Part shown: positions 21,350 to 34,899 of the stretch, piece after piece | How positions within the stretch are numbered: the stretch's first letter is position 1 | Layout: the number at the start of each line of letters is the position of its first letter | Assembly: GCA_028335825.1 (NCBI GenBank) | Contig: JAIOKI010000005.1 | Location: forward strand, 496,001-560,000 | Source: Nosema muscidifuracis | Taxonomy: Eukaryota; Microsporidia; Nosematidae | Direction: 5' to 3' | Length of the DNA: 64,000 nucleotides | Made by a program: the position numbers and the translations under genes | Notes under the pieces: model-generated | Seen by the model: only the letters and a program-made list of their open reading frames with translations | Database searches by the model: none | Told to the model about the DNA's origin: nothing

Positions 21350-22800
21350 GTAAATTAATTATTAAGTTTGAGATCAAAGAAAACCTTATTGAAAAAAAGA
21401 CTGCAAAATAAACAATTATTTATTGGAAAAGAAGTTAGTAAAGACTAATCAGAGTTTCTTAATGAATTTAAACAACAGATAGCAAACTCTTGAAGATATC
21501 AAGGCTTAAAAACTTGAAAAAATACTCAAATGTGTTATGGATAAATTATATAATAGTTGAGAGTTTAAATAAGAAATTTAGAAAGATGAAAAAATAAATC
21601 ACTAAAATTATACAGAATAAATTTTACGCATATTATATAACGCTCAATGGAGTGATCAAAGTAGTCAAAAAGTATGAATTAAAAATATCTAGTAGAACTA
21701 GTAGAGGTAGAAACTTTAAAATCTCTAATAAATAACATAAAAAGGAGAAAAATTAAAAAAAATAATTTTTTTTGTGTATAAAAATGCTATTTTGGTTAAC
21801 AGGTGTTCTAGTAAAGAAAGAAACAAGTAAAATTTAATAGTAAAAATAATAGAAATCATTGTTAAGACACCGAATGTATTACAGCAAACAATGTTGAATA
21901 TTTTGCTGCATTTGATGAAGAATATACGATTCTATATAATTAATGAGGCGTTTATAAAATTAACAAAAATAAAGCATACGAGAGTGTTAAAAACTTGAGA
22001 CAATTGATGGTTCAAGGTTATTTTTGAGAAGATTTAGTTTAAAAATCAAATATATAGAAAGATCTATTTGTGAGATATTAGTATTTAGAAAAATTATAGA
22101 GACAAAATAAGTTTGTTGTAATGAATTTTAAGGCTTTAGATATCATATACATAAGTATTGAGTTATAATGGACACAAAAGGTCAAAGATCTATATTTCGG
22201 AGCAGACTGACTATTTTCCACACAAAAACTTAAAAAGCTTTTAGTGAATCATAAAGAAAATTGCTAAGTTAAACCCTGTGGTAATTTAAAAAAGAAAAAT
22301 TGATGATTTGAGATTTAACGTAACATGTAGATTAATTATGATTTATTAGACTTAGATTGAAAGATATTACAAAAAAATATAAATTTATAGTTTTATCACT
22401 TAAGAAAAATACTTAACTACTTTTATTTTTAATGAATGCTGATAATGAAAGAAATATACATTTTACAGAGGTAAAGATTGATGAAGTTAAAAAATAATGT
22501 CACAAGAACAATAAAACAAATAAATATATTTAAAATATTATATAACTATATTAAGAGATGAGGTATGCTACTTAATTATTTCGATAACATATTAATTTTG
22601 AAATAAAAATAAAGATTTAACACGATTATCGAATTTTAACTTTGAAGATAATTTGTATGGATGAGTTAAAAAAATTTGGTATTAAGATTAATAACAGTAC
22701 GGTTGAAATTAATTCTTAGATTATGAGACACTTGATAATAAAAAAATATATATAAGAATTATAGAAACTATAAATGGCAACGTACAATTTATCGAAAGTA
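21350..22800 (+). mobile_element. Ty3/gypsy fossil, reverse transcriptase part
   Basis: Old plus-strand fossil with many breaks. At 22.2-22.8 kb the order of RT blocks is recognisable (NPVVI, then DDLRFNVTCRLI, then the active-site region near 22.56 kb, then a linker toward RNase H). Upstream sequence may be gag/protease but is unreadable. No terminal repeats seen. Confidence 0.5.
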
Positions 22801-22899
22801 CTATGATTTGTATTATTATATTCTCTACTATTATGCTATTCTACACTTACTTTTTAATTTTAAATCTTAATATAAGAACATCTCTTTTTAAATCATAGC

Positions 22900-24100
22900 T
22901 GATATTGTTTCCGGCATATTAACACTTTAAGACTATTCATATAACCATTATAAAATCTCTCTTTAAGGTTTTATTTAATTACCTCTATAAAATATTATGT
23001 AAAATGATTTATAATCACTTAATATTTTTACATAGTCTACCGATTTTTATTATGTCTATTCCAAATAATTATTTTTCTTCTTTTAATTATCATTATAGGG
23101 TCTGTTGAGGGTTAGTTTCTACTTGGCATGATATCACATTTCTTTATGCGTTTATTAATTAGTTCTATATTCCTAGTCATTATATTTTCTTTAACACAAA
23201 ATACGTCTATTTCATAATTTTAAGATTTAGTTTCTCATATTATTTTTTTAGTTAATGAATGTTTTACTTTAAATATTTGTAATTTGGCTAATCTCCCTGG
23301 TGAAAATTCTTTTGCTTGTAAATTTTATTATTATATGTTTTTTTTATTAATCAACTTCTAATTTTCAATAATTATTTCTATACAAATCTTATATTCAGTT
23401 TTCACATCTTGGTGCAGTTATTTAATGCTTCTACGTCTATCATATTTCATTTTTATTTATCAGGTCTACAATATAATTATTTTGTTTTAACTATCAATTC
23501 GTTAATTTTATCATTGTAAAACAAGATTTTCTTATTCTATTTAGAGCCAATAATTTATCATTATTTCAAATTTATTTACTAGTAAATAATTAACTCCCTT
23601 TATACAATAAATATTTTCTGTGTGAAGCTTCTTTGACGTCTCTGCATAGATAGATATTAATTTTTTTTCCATGATTTGTTTGTAATTTTTTTTATAATAT
23701 TACATTCTTATTTTTCTCATATTCATTATCATCAATTAGGTGATTTAAATTCATAATCTATAATATATTACGATATCATTTTCTATTAGATTTAGTGTAT
23801 CAATTAATTATTCTATCATTATTGCAGAATTTTCCCAAAATATCCTGCACGTTCAGAACACATTTTTTAATTTTTAGAATATAAAGAGGCGGCTATATAT
23901 TATATGATGAAATATATTGTGTTTATTATTATAAAAGATGATTTCGACTAAATTTTCAAAAGGTACTTTAGGTATAAATTATTTATATTTTAATTCTAGT
24001 TCCGAATATTTTTAACTTCATTGTCTGTTATCTATTGTAGTTTTTTCATAACAGCCTTATAAATGTTAATGATTATCAAAAATTACATTGTATCGTTAAA
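22900..24100 (-). mobile_element. Possible Ty3/gypsy integrase fossil, minus strand
   Basis: Weak. On the minus strand near 23.2-23.1 kb a string INKRIKKCDIMPSRN resembles the end of the integrase zinc finger (…CDIC…). Flanking sequence is composed like worn coding DNA on the same strand. Many breaks; the assignment is tentative. Confidence 0.3.
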
Positions 24101-27100
24101 AACTAACAGTCTTATATATTTGATTTTGTTTGAGTTGGCAGAAATGTCATAAGAAGAATAAAAAGAATAATTTAATATAGTGAAGCCTATAAAACTAGTC
24201 GAAATAAATAAAAATGTCTAAATAGATGAGACCAATTTAATTATAATTTTAAGTCTCATAGAAATAGAATTTCAAAAACACAAGGATAATCATCGATTAT
24301 GATAGATAAAGGTAAGTTCTAGCAAATGAATATGCACAAATCATCTGATGCTTTGATACTTATAATTGAAAGCGTTATAAATCTGGAAGCATGATACATA
24401 TAGATTAATAGAAAAGATTAATTATATAATAATTACTCATAAATATAGGCTTGTGGATTCTATAACTGGTGTGCATACCCAGAATGTAAAAAGTTTTAGT
24501 AAAAAATAAGTAAGATGTAGAGTTAAAATAAACATTTTAGATTTTTTTCTTATTTATCGATACTTACAAATATGAAGTATTAGAGAAATTATTAAGTCCA
24601 TTTAATTTATCTATTAATCAAATTTTCGACTAAACATAATTTTTTATAGAATGTTATATATTCCTATAATATTTATCCTTATGGTATTAAATCATTACAT
24701 AAGTATTAAAACTGAACGATACGAGACAGGACATTAGGATCGCAAGATCCAAAATCTCTTCTCTTATAGATTGAAATTCACCATACTCTTTAATAAATAC
24801 ATCTCTATAGATTATTTCTATTCCAAAATATTCACTTAATTCATATTTAACTCTTCATTTTTATTTTATTCTTTTATAAACATATCAACTTTATAAAATA
24901 TATTTCTAAGTAAAAATTATGCCACCATATGTATCAAAGGTACTTATTTATTTTTTTATCTCTAGATGATTATTTTGAATAATCAAAAGAGCGTCGAACA
25001 AATTATCGTAGCAATAAATATTGCTAAATTAAAGCCTTAAATGTATACTGAGACTTCCTCTATCAATACAAAAGCATCAAGTGTATAATGAAAAAGTCAC
25101 ATCAGTAATTTACTGATGTAGTTGTTGATTTATATATAACATGAGACAAAGAATTACTTAATAAGAGCAATAATATACCTATATGAAATCTCTGAGAGAT
25201 CGTTTTTACAAATATTGCTAATCTATTTTAATTACAATTTTATAAATAAATTTCAGGTATAAATATTTAGAATCACTCAAAGGCATGAAAAATAGAAAGA
25301 ACGTAAACATTAAACCAATAAAAAATTAACAACAATCACTTTATGGAAGTAAATATAGGCCAGTTTAAAACACATTTGGAATAAGCTCATAATAAACAGA
25401 AACTATTTTATATGTAAATATAGTTAAAAAAATTATTATTACTTAAAGGTAAATTTAAACTCTTCTGAGGTAGAACATTATTAGAATAATTTCATATATG
25501 TAATCTGTGCCATCAGTAAGCCAATAAATATTTAGAAAGATCTAGGTGAATTTTAAGTATTTATAAAGTTTTTAAGCTAATAAACACTATAATTAGGCAA
25601 ACATGATACTGAGAAAATAATTAAACTCAAGGTCGTGTGATAATCAGTCCCAATGAACTCTATAGAATTGATTTAATTATATATTTGAGAAGAAATTTTG
25701 TTAGGTACATCTGGTATTCATATATACATAAGCTAATAGTCTAGAATGTTTTTTAAGTAGTCTGATATCATTACCAGTAGTTCTAAACTCATGTTTAATA
25801 TAACTCGGCTATTAATTTACTTGTCCTTCTGAGTTGTTCTCTTATAAGCTGAGCATTAAGTTTTAATGATAAAGAATTTTATTCAAAATAGCTAACAATA
25901 ATACTTTTTAATTCTATTATAACTTTATCATTATAACATATTTTAAAACATTGTGATATAGTTAAGTTCGACATAACAAATTTCTATTATGGGCCTAAAA
26001 ATCATGATGTATATGATATAAATGATAATAAATTGAGAATTTAATATTAGACCGAAATATAATTTTATAAACAATAGATAAAACAATCGTTTTGTTTCTA
26101 TATCATAATTTTAGCTTTATAAAAGATCCTCACGAGTTTCTTTCTGTTTCAGCAGTATTATGAAACAATAGTTTTACAACTTATAGAACTTTTTAAAATT
26201 ATAAATAAAAATATCAATGAGTTCTATACCTCAATATTTAAGAGCTAATTAAAAATAGTTTTATATTTGCATTTCAGGTCTTTTTTTATTGGCGCAGTAT
26301 ATCGATATAAAATTAAAAATTCGTCAATTATATTTATTTCTTTTAATTTTAATGTATAGTAAAATTTAACTAATTAGTTCTTTTTATCAAATAAAATCAT
26401 TTTTAAGATTTGTTTGGCAAAGAATCATTAATTAATCTTACGGATGTCTTTAAAGCGCTTTCAAATCAATATTTTAATTTTTTTTTCAAATATCATTTGC
26501 TGTTTTCAGCCAATGTTCGGCTATATAGAATATTAGTGACTACGTATTCAAAACCATCGACTATAGTTTTTATCGATTAATTAAAAAATTAAAAGATGAG
26601 CAGAATGCTATTATAATTAGACCATGCAATCAAGATATCCTAAAAACTTTTATTTGATATAAAATATATATAGATAAAGAAATTTATTTTAAACGTTTTT
26701 AAGATGATATAAGAGAATATGTTATTATTACCACATAATCAATATAATTTATCTAATTGATTAATAATTACTTTTAATTTATCAAGAGTGATGCTGTAGT
26801 TAATTGAAAATTAATCGTGTATTTTAATGCGAAAATAGTAAATTTCAATTGAGAGAATATTTTTTATGAGGTTCATTATTTATTATTTCTTTAATTAATC
26901 GATTCTAAAACATAAATAGCTAAGGAAGAGAAGCGGATGCCATAAGAGGAGACAGGAGAAATTAAATAAATTTAATTATAATATATACATACCAGTGAAA
27001 GTCGAGAAATCATGTATCAGTTCTTTATAGTTCAATCTCGGAACAAACAGCATATCTGAGAATTACACCACAAGCCATCTTATATTTATTTTAAATACTT

Positions 27101-27300
27101 AAGCCTCTATCTAATTTTAAATTAAACAATTGGAATAATTCTTACTCCATCTTATGACAAATAAATACAACAAATTTAAAAACGAATGAACAAGTAAAAT
27201 TTATATTCTGATTTCTAAATTTTCATTTAATGATAGTTTTTACACATTTTAATTTATTCAAAACTATTTAAATAAAATATCCTGGATTCTTTTATGAATT
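24101..27300. other. 3.2 kb AT-rich region without recognisable gene
   Basis: No open frame of note in either strand and no domain motif I can name. A perfect 10-bp palindrome (ACATCAGTAA T TTACTGATGT) lies at 25099-25119. Composition is like the surrounding fossils, so this may be older transposon DNA past recognition. Confidence 0.6.
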
Positions 27301-27310
27301 TATAAGAACG

Positions 27311-27943
27311 TGTTATATTATTAAATCCAAAATTATGTTAAACAATAATATGGGGGATACTAAAAACTGAATTTTCAAGCGATGACTGTGACCAAGAGGT
27401 CAGTTTACTTTTATAGGAACTGAAGAATATTACGTATACGTTATAGTTATATAGGGTTGGAAAAGAAAGCTGGAGAAGAGAGATTTTTGAGAGAATTTGA
27501 AAATTTTTATTATCAGAAATACAAGTAAGGTGGGGAAATAAATGAAATTAGGAAAAAGTTGATTATGCAAATTATTGAATGAAGGAGAAAGATAAAAGAG
27601 AAAAAAAGTTCAAGGAGCTAACTAGAACGGTGGTGTAGACTATAAAGAAGCATTGAAAACTAATACGAGAAAAAATAGGAGAACGAGCGTCAGGTGTTTA
27701 TACTGTGATAAAGTAGGTTATGTTACTAGAGTAATCTATTTATGAAAGGTAAATGAAGAACAATTACGGGAATAAAGGGAATTTAAATTTAGAGAATAGT
27801 AGTGACTCCAAAGTTAGAGAGAAAAGAGGATATAAAAAAGACATTGTGATCTAAAGGGAATGAATGACGAGAATTTATTTGTTGATTGAGACTATCCGTC
27901 TGGAGAGAGATGTTATATTATTAAACCAAAATTATGTTAACAA
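27311..27943 (+). mobile_element. Small repeat-bounded retroelement fossil (gag-like)
   Basis: A ~0.63 kb segment bounded by near-identical direct repeats of ~34 bp at 27311-27345 and 27911-27943, both starting TGTTATATTATTAAA. A purine run (TGGAGAGAGA) lies immediately before the right copy, like a polypurine tract before a 3' LTR. The inside has a degenerate zinc-knuckle-like string near 27.70 kb (CLYCDKVGYV), suggesting gag. Broken, several breaks. Likely Ty3/gypsy kin, but too little remains to be sure. Confidence 0.45.
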
Positions 27944-28218
27944 GTCAAATTTCAGTTAGAATATTTTTTCGAATTAAATAAATAGAAGAAATAATTATTA
28001 TGAAGTTCATAAAGATATATTACTATATATAATTAGAATCATATGTTTCTTCCAAATATCTTTCGTATTGAAAGAAGGCATAATTCTGAAGATATTGATC
28101 AAATATATGAAATTCATAAAAAAATGCTAAAGCTTTTCCGTTCTCGGAACGAATGACTTTATCTATTGGAGTTGAAAATATTTGAAAATTAAATTTCAAA
28201 CTTTGTATTTCTTAGTGC

Positions 28219-29585
28219 TGTAAATAAATATTTTAAATAAATAACTCTTAACTTATAAATCATAACATGATGAAGAATAAAAAGCATGATGATAATGATA
28301 AGTTTAAAGAAATGCTATCAAGATTGAATAAGATATCCAGTAAAAATCTTGAAATGGACTTGACCAGAAGAGAATATGATTTGAAATTTTCAAAAATGTC
28401 GAATGAAGAGAAACTGAGTAATATTTTATGTAGTGCAGAAGATGACCTAATTAGATGGCATCAAGACGAATTTAGGTCAAAGAAGCTCAATGAAATTAAT
28501 TATTAGTTATGAAAAGAAAAGGCAATTGAAACCTTTGGAATGACGATATCTCTTAGAGATTTCTCGGAAAAGAAGCAAAAAAGAATTGAAACAGCCGTGG
28601 ACTATTTTAAAGGCATGGAAAGATATGGGAAACAGCTAAAATTGAAGGAATATATGATTTTAGAAATAGCAAAAAAATGCCTTATAAAAAAATAAGACCG
28701 AAATTCGACTAGCTATCTGTGGAGAGAAAAAATTTACTAAAGCTATGTTTGAAAAGTTAAAAGAGGCTGATGCTATAGGAGATGACTTGTATGTGGTAAG
28801 AATGAAAAAAAATAAAATATCTTCTTGTATTGACAACAAAGTGACTATTGTAAATTATCCAATACCGACGAATTCTGATGAAGTAAAACGATTTTTAGGG
28901 ATAGTCAACTATTATAGAAAGTTCATACGTGGTTGTGCGACAATTCAAGAACCGTTGTTCAATCTGACTTGCAAGAATGTCACTTACATTTGATGTGATA
29001 ACTGTGAAAACGCTTTCCAAAGACTAAAAATGAATTACTAGGCGAAACGGTCTTACATCAGCTGGATTTTAAAAAGCTTTATTTTAGAAACGGATGCTTC
29101 CAATGTAGGAGTTGGAGCGGTATTGTGTCAAGAATTTAACGAAAGCGTACTGCATGTTGCTTTTGCCTCAAGAAAACTTGGAAACGCGGGAAGAAATTAT
29201 TCAATCAGTGAAAAAAGAGATGTTGGCTCCACTGTGAGAGATGGAACACTTTAAGTACTTTTTACTTGGAAGAGAATTTAAATTAATTACAAACCACAAA
29301 GCTCTAAAAGCTTTCAATGAAAGAGGAATGGTACAATCAGCACGGATCGAACGCTGGATAGAAAGAATACAGATCTTTAGCTTTGAAATAGAATACAGGA
29401 AGGGGTCCGAAATTCCGCATGTGGATGCATTAAGCAGAATTTCACGCGAAGAAGTAAATATAATTAGTAAAAATGCACTAAAATACAAGATTAAGGATGT
29501 GGATAAAAGAGGTTCATTGATTTAGAGGAGGAACGTTGCAAATAAATATTTTAAATAAATAACCCTTAACTTATAAATCATAACA
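28219..29585 (+). mobile_element. Ty3/gypsy fossil with 49-bp TG…CA ends
   Basis: A ~1.37 kb element bounded by 49-bp direct repeats (28219-28267 and 29537-29585) that differ at only two positions, start with TG and end with CA, as LTR ends do. A purine-rich tract (AGAGGAGGAA) sits just before the right repeat. Inside, in order, are a gag-like charged frame (28267-28506), an RT thumb/connection segment (28745-28993, key VKRFLGIVNYYRKFI) and RNase H remains (29.08-29.5 kb, key ITNHKALKAF and EYRKGSEIPHVDALSRI). RT fingers and palm, protease and integrase are absent, so it is a shortened relic. Broken, with only a few breaks in what remains. The close match of the repeats suggests it is younger than the other gypsy fossils. 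Confidence 0.72.
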
Positions 29586-30479
29586 ATTATATTTAAATTA
29601 TTCTTGTTTTTTATTAAAATAATATTATGCAAATATATCAAAGTTAAAATTAAATTATAATTTCACAGATATTGATTCTTTTTAAGCAATATTATGTTGT
29701 CCTAAATATCTTATGCATTTGCATTATTATATATTATACTTTTATTATGGAGGGTTAAAAAATAGATAAATTTTTTGAATTTCAAAATTTACGTTTATTG
29801 ATGATTTGATTTTAGTAAAATATATCTAAAAAGATCTTAAGCTTTAATCATAGAGAAGAATAATAATAATTTTTTGAATGTGTTACATTTGTGTTTGAAT
29901 TCAACATTCAAAACTTACACTTGAAATAGCTTCGTAACTGTTTCATGAATAAATATATGAAGATTTTTATATAAAATAGAAGATGCTTTCTAAAAATATA
30001 TCTTAAAAGTAACAGTGTGCGATAAGGATGCCTGATCCCAACAATTATAATTAAGTACATAAATAAAATCTAATCAAGTGTAAATACTGTCTTGTTTTGA
30101 TAAAAGTGTTTGTTATTCAATGATATTTTTATTGCATATTTTATTTGGTTTTTAGATTTCTATTCCTTTTAAGTTAAAAAGTTGAAAGAATAAAAATTTA
30201 AATCTAAATTATTATTTTTGAGTAATTATAATATAAATTTTAGACAAGTTATAAAATAAAAATTCATGTATTAATATGGTTGATTAATTCATTGTTTGAC
30301 TTTATTAATTTGTTAGAACTAATTAATTAAAAAAAACAAAAATAACACTAAAAAATAAAAGTATTAAGGAACACTTTATATATATTCTCGAAGAATACAA
30401 AATAAACTACAAGGAAATGTCTAAAGTGACAGCAATTTTATATATGATTATTCATTCATTTTGAGCTATTTTTAACATT
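29586..30479. other. AT-rich spacer, nothing recognised
   Basis: About 0.9 kb between the Ty3/gypsy fossil and the 3' side of the minus-strand LINE. No coding motif, RNA gene or repeat recognised. Confidence 0.6.
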
Positions 30480-33400
30480 TATAAAACTCCTTCAGATGAA
30501 TATAGGTTTATGACATATTCTACCTTCCACATCTTATAGTTACTAGTTAGCTTCTCTTATACTGTCAATTATCCTACGCAACTATTTTTAGTGAAATGCT
30601 CTTTAAAGTCTTCTTTAGCGTAATTTATATTGTATAAGCTATTATTCGCAGATTTGTACCAGATTCATCTTGTATTTAGCATTGAACTTCGTCGTTTTCC
30701 CGTTATATGTTGTGAAACTATTTTACTTTTAAAGAAATTTCCTTGAATGGTAAGTCATATTTTCTCAGTTTACAATCTAGAATTTGTTAAAGATTATCAT
30801 GTAAATTTACTCCTTTCTCTATTATTAAAATTTATTTTCTCTATCATTGTTGGCTACTATGTGAGTGTTTATTATATTCTACTTTGATGTATGTCTTTAT
30901 TGAAATATCTATTTTATCTTTGCATATTTATTTGCGACGATCTGTTGTACTGAATGACTTCTAATAGCATTTTTGAAGGATCTACATTGTATTTTTGCAC
31001 ATGAGCAAATGTATACATTTTTATAATCTCGTTGTATCTTCTTATATAATCGTATTCTTTCATCTTTTTCACATATAGATATCATGTGGTCTATTTTTAT
31101 ATTAGCTTGCTTACAATTTTGGCAGTTTCCTGAATTATTAAAAAAGATGTTTCTATCATGTAAAAAACAATGTTTGGCTATATATACGGTCGTATTGTTT
31201 TCTTTGTTGACCGAAATTATAATTCCTTAATTTATACTGGCTCATCTGACTTATTGTTGATTTCGTTATTTAATCTTGTCTTCCGAGCTTCTTCAAGTGT
31301 TATAAGGCTGGAATCCTTAAAACCATATTTTTATGAACCTTGCAATTTTCCCAATGCGTGTCTCTTAATCCTTGTTAATTTTAAGATGCAACTATTCTGT
31401 TGTATGTATTTTGTGAGTTTTCAAAACTAAAAGTATTTTCTTATCTTTGGTTCTATACGGGCTAGGCATCTAACTATTTTTTTATAGGTAAAATATAATA
31501 TTTCAAGCATTAGAAATTTGTAGGTTCTATATATAGTAGACCTATGCAATACGTCATTAAAGAAATCAAATATTTTTTAATGCTTTTCATTAGTTTAGTT
31601 TTAGTTAGCAAGGATTTTCATAATACATAAACTTTTTTCTATTATTAAAATTCAATTCTTTACCGAGGGTTTATCGCAGCTAGTTTCAATGATTTCTGAG
31701 TACTTAAAGTAGTTGTTATTAGCGATCATTACTTCTCTGAAATGAATAACAAAGAGTTTGAAGCAGACTTACTAGGCTTCATTTTACTTATACTCCTCTA
31801 AAATCTCTTGGTTTCTTTGATATAAATTTAAGTACTTTTTCTATAATTTCTAATATTTTGAATTTATCTATAAACAGATCACTGATATTATAACTCTTCT
31901 TTTATTTTGTGGGTATTTGGATCTTTAGAACTATGTCATTTAATTTCTTGCTCAATAGATCTATTATTGTTAAAAAATTAATGAAGAAAGCTATCACATT
32001 ATAGTATATCACTTATCTATTTTCATTTCATGAACTTACTCGTTATTATATAATAGTTTAAACTTCCATCTTTGAGTGAAACTAATCATAGGATTCATTA
32101 TGTAAAAATCGGTCTCTCTACACATTGTAAAATATAATCGTAATCGATTGATTCAATTGCTTGTTTAACGTCAATTCAAAAAATTAAAAATTATTATCGT
32201 ACTTTTTATTAGATTTATATTAATCATCGCCTGTTCTTTATCACCTTGAAATTTCCGTAATATCCACAGTTGGCTCTCTAAAATTATATCTTTACTTTAA
32301 GTTATATTTGTATTATTTTATTTTTTCAATCTAAAATTTAATCATGTATACACCTATTGTTTATCACTTTCGATTCCTTCTAATCAACATTCTTTTATAA
32401 TTCAAAATAAATTTGTATGTAATGAATTCATAGTTTTAATAAATAAGTTAAATACGCTGTCTAAATCTGTGCAACATTCCAGTCAAGAAAATTCTTGACA
32501 ATTTTTTGAATTTTTCTCTAGTTACGAAACTTTTTATTTATAGGTCTTCTTTCGGTAAAAATTTGCTAAGACATTATCTATATTTTTCTCTGTTTCCATC
32601 TTATTTCTTATTTCACATTGTGCTCAAAAATATAGAAACTTTATCATATGTACCCTAATCTTCTTCTGTTCTACTTGTTCTATATTTTGATAGAATTTCT
32701 GCGGTAGATTAAATTATCCAAATTCTTTTTAAGATCAGCACATAGTAAATTTAAAGATTCTAATCATATCAATTTTTATAATTTTTCTTTTATTTTTCAC
32801 TTCTCTGCTATATTGATTGTCTATTAATTTGTCTTCGTAATTATCTAAAGTTCTTCTATATAAGGGCTTATTTTACTTTTGATATTATTATATTAATTAG
32901 ATTTTAATTTAGTCTTTTGTAAGTACTTTTAACGTTTTCGCGTATTTTTGATACATCAGATACATTTCTGGTGAATAACTTCTAATGTATTCTACAAAGG
33001 ATCTATTAATATTTCTTTCAACTCAATATCTAGGTTATATTTTAGGTTTTTTCGTCTACTACTTGCCTTTTAATCGAATTATCTAATTATTAAAATAAGT
33101 CTTTATCTTTAATTGCCTTTCATTATCGCATATATATGCTTCTTCTAGAAATTGTCTTGTTTTTTCATTCTTTAGTAGTTTCTTCCGCATTAAAGTGCTC
33201 GCTTGTGTGTAAATTCTCCTATATAGTTTTTTAGCCCTTCATTATATCCATTTAGATGACCACATTGGATTTTTTACAAAATACTTCTATCGCCAGCTTC
33301 CACCTTCCTCTAGGCATTCGGTCGAATCTTTTCAGAATCATCTTGAGGAATACTGAGGACCATTATCAGTAACGCTTTAAGGAAAAATATTCGGTCATTC

Positions 33401-33516
33401 AAGTTTATATAAATCTGTAGTGTAATGATTTGCCGTATATTTACTTCTTTATTATTACTTCTAATTGTTTTTTGTTCATGTTTCTTTTCTCCAGATTTGT
33501 TGTTTTCATTCTTCAT
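30480..33516 (-). mobile_element. Decayed R2/CRE-like LINE (REL-endonuclease type), minus copy
   Basis: About 3.0 kb relic of a single-ORF LINE of the early-branching type with a C-terminal restriction-like endonuclease, a different lineage from LINE-A. The probable start ATG is at 33516 (MKNENNKSGEKKHEQKT), resembling the start of the plus-strand relative at 47632. An RT motif A-like string lies near 32.15 kb (FYNV preceded by a DVK-like stretch). A CX2C string precedes a DH-containing block at ~31.1-31.03 kb (CQNCKQANI…DHMISICEK), the zinc-knuckle/endonuclease entry typical of these elements. Dozens of stops and frame changes. The start of the 3' flank is uncertain. The endonuclease itself is not readable here but is in the other copy. 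Confidence 0.55.
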
Positions 33517-34010
33517 AATTTTATGTATAATAAAAAGTATAAATATTATTGATGATTTGTTGTACAAAATGAATTTTACAAAAGTTTTTTGTTAATATTC
33601 TTACAAGAAAAAATATCAACTGTTTAATTAGATTATTACTTCATATAAAATTATATTATATAAAAAGAACAATTATCTCGTAGATAATTATTTGTTTTGA
33701 TTTAAATTATCATATTTGATTGAATGTTGTAACATTAAAATATCTGTAGATCTAAAATACATTAGACTATCTAAAAAGAGAAAAAAAATTAAATTAATTT
33801 CAGATTATTATTTAACAAAATTTGAAGAATTATTAATGGAAATATCAAAAAATAGAAAATAAATTAAATTTGATATTTGAAAATCAAATGTATCGTTATT
33901 TTAAAATATTTAATAGACATTGCCATAATAATTAAGCAATGTATAATTAAGTAAGAGGTTAAATTTCTTTGCTCTCTTCCTTTTTTTTGAAAAAACAAAT
34001 AATTTTATAG
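33517..34010. other. AT-rich spacer, nothing recognised
   Basis: About 0.5 kb between the start of the minus-strand LINE relic and the DNA transposon relic. No terminal inverted repeat of the latter could be identified here. Confidence 0.5.
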
Positions 34011-34830
34011 TCTCAAAAATGAAAATTCCCGAATTAAAAAGATTATTTATGATGAAGAATTATTGATAGAATTCATATTAGAATAAAAATTTTTGAAGGT
34101 TCCAATGATGCACACATAAATACTGTTATTATCTTAGGTGTAACAAAAAATGTCGAATAACTTCAGTTTACTCAAGTAAGTTTTTTCATCATGCATATCT
34201 AAGCATAAAAGAACTTTTTGTTTTATTATGTGAATGGCAAAAAGATCATTAAGATCTATTCTTAGCCATGGAATTATCTGTTGCCCCACTAATGATAACA
34301 AATTGTTTTGCTAGTTTTGATAAATTAGGGGTTGACTTTTTATTAACATTTATTCTTTCACAGCAAATTGATGGTGAAGGATGTATTGTTGAAACAGATG
34401 AAATTGTTTTGGTGCAAAACAAGTATAAGCGATGCAAATTTCTTGATTACCATTTGGGCAATTAGTGATGTGGTGTAAGATAGTTGCGCATACTTTTTTT
34501 CTAAATCATCGAAGATCGTTCGTGAAATACACTGATTGAAATTATTCGGAAAAAATTGCACCTTGTACAACTATTTTAATAAACATGCGGCAAGGTTATA
34601 TAAATTGAAATAATATGTGTTTATTTAGGTTTTCGATACAAAAATGTAAATTATTAAGATTTTTGTTGATACAGACGCCGGTGTACATAACCAAACTATT
34701 GAGGGTATGTAGTTTGTTATAAAAGAAAGATGAGAGGAAATGATACTTCAATAAATTTTGTTACAAAAAATTATGCTGTTAGATTTAAACTACTTATTGA
34801 AGAAACTTTAAATGAGTAAATGTTAGACTT
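34010..34830 (+). pseudogene. Merlin/IS1595-like DNA transposase relic
   Basis: Decayed transposase of the DDE IS1595/ISXO2-Merlin type, a cut-and-paste family common in Microsporidia. The order of blocks fits. A zinc-finger-like segment (RCNKKCRITSVYSSKFF, ~34.14 kb) is followed by LSIKELFVLLCEW (~34.2 kb). An open frame at 34268-34465 ends with GEGCIVETDEIVLVQNKYKR, matching the first catalytic Asp region (VEIDE…RKYNRG in relatives). Next come a CTLYNY stretch and FVDTDAGVHNQTIEG (~34.66-34.70 kb), matching the H-QTIEG block before the last catalytic residue. Then a MILQ…NYAV tail runs to ~34.82 kb. Stops follow the 34268-34465 frame, and at least two frame changes separate the blocks. No inverted terminal repeats were found. 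Confidence 0.65.
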
Positions 34831-34899
34831 TTTACATTTTAATAATTAATAAATTTTGTAATATTATATTTTTAGTTATTTATTTTTTTAAAAGTGAAG

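Noticed and set aside
34358-34570. Minus-strand 70-codon frame overlapping the transposase relic
   Set aside because: It is antisense to the Merlin/IS1595-like frame, whose motifs read on the plus strand.
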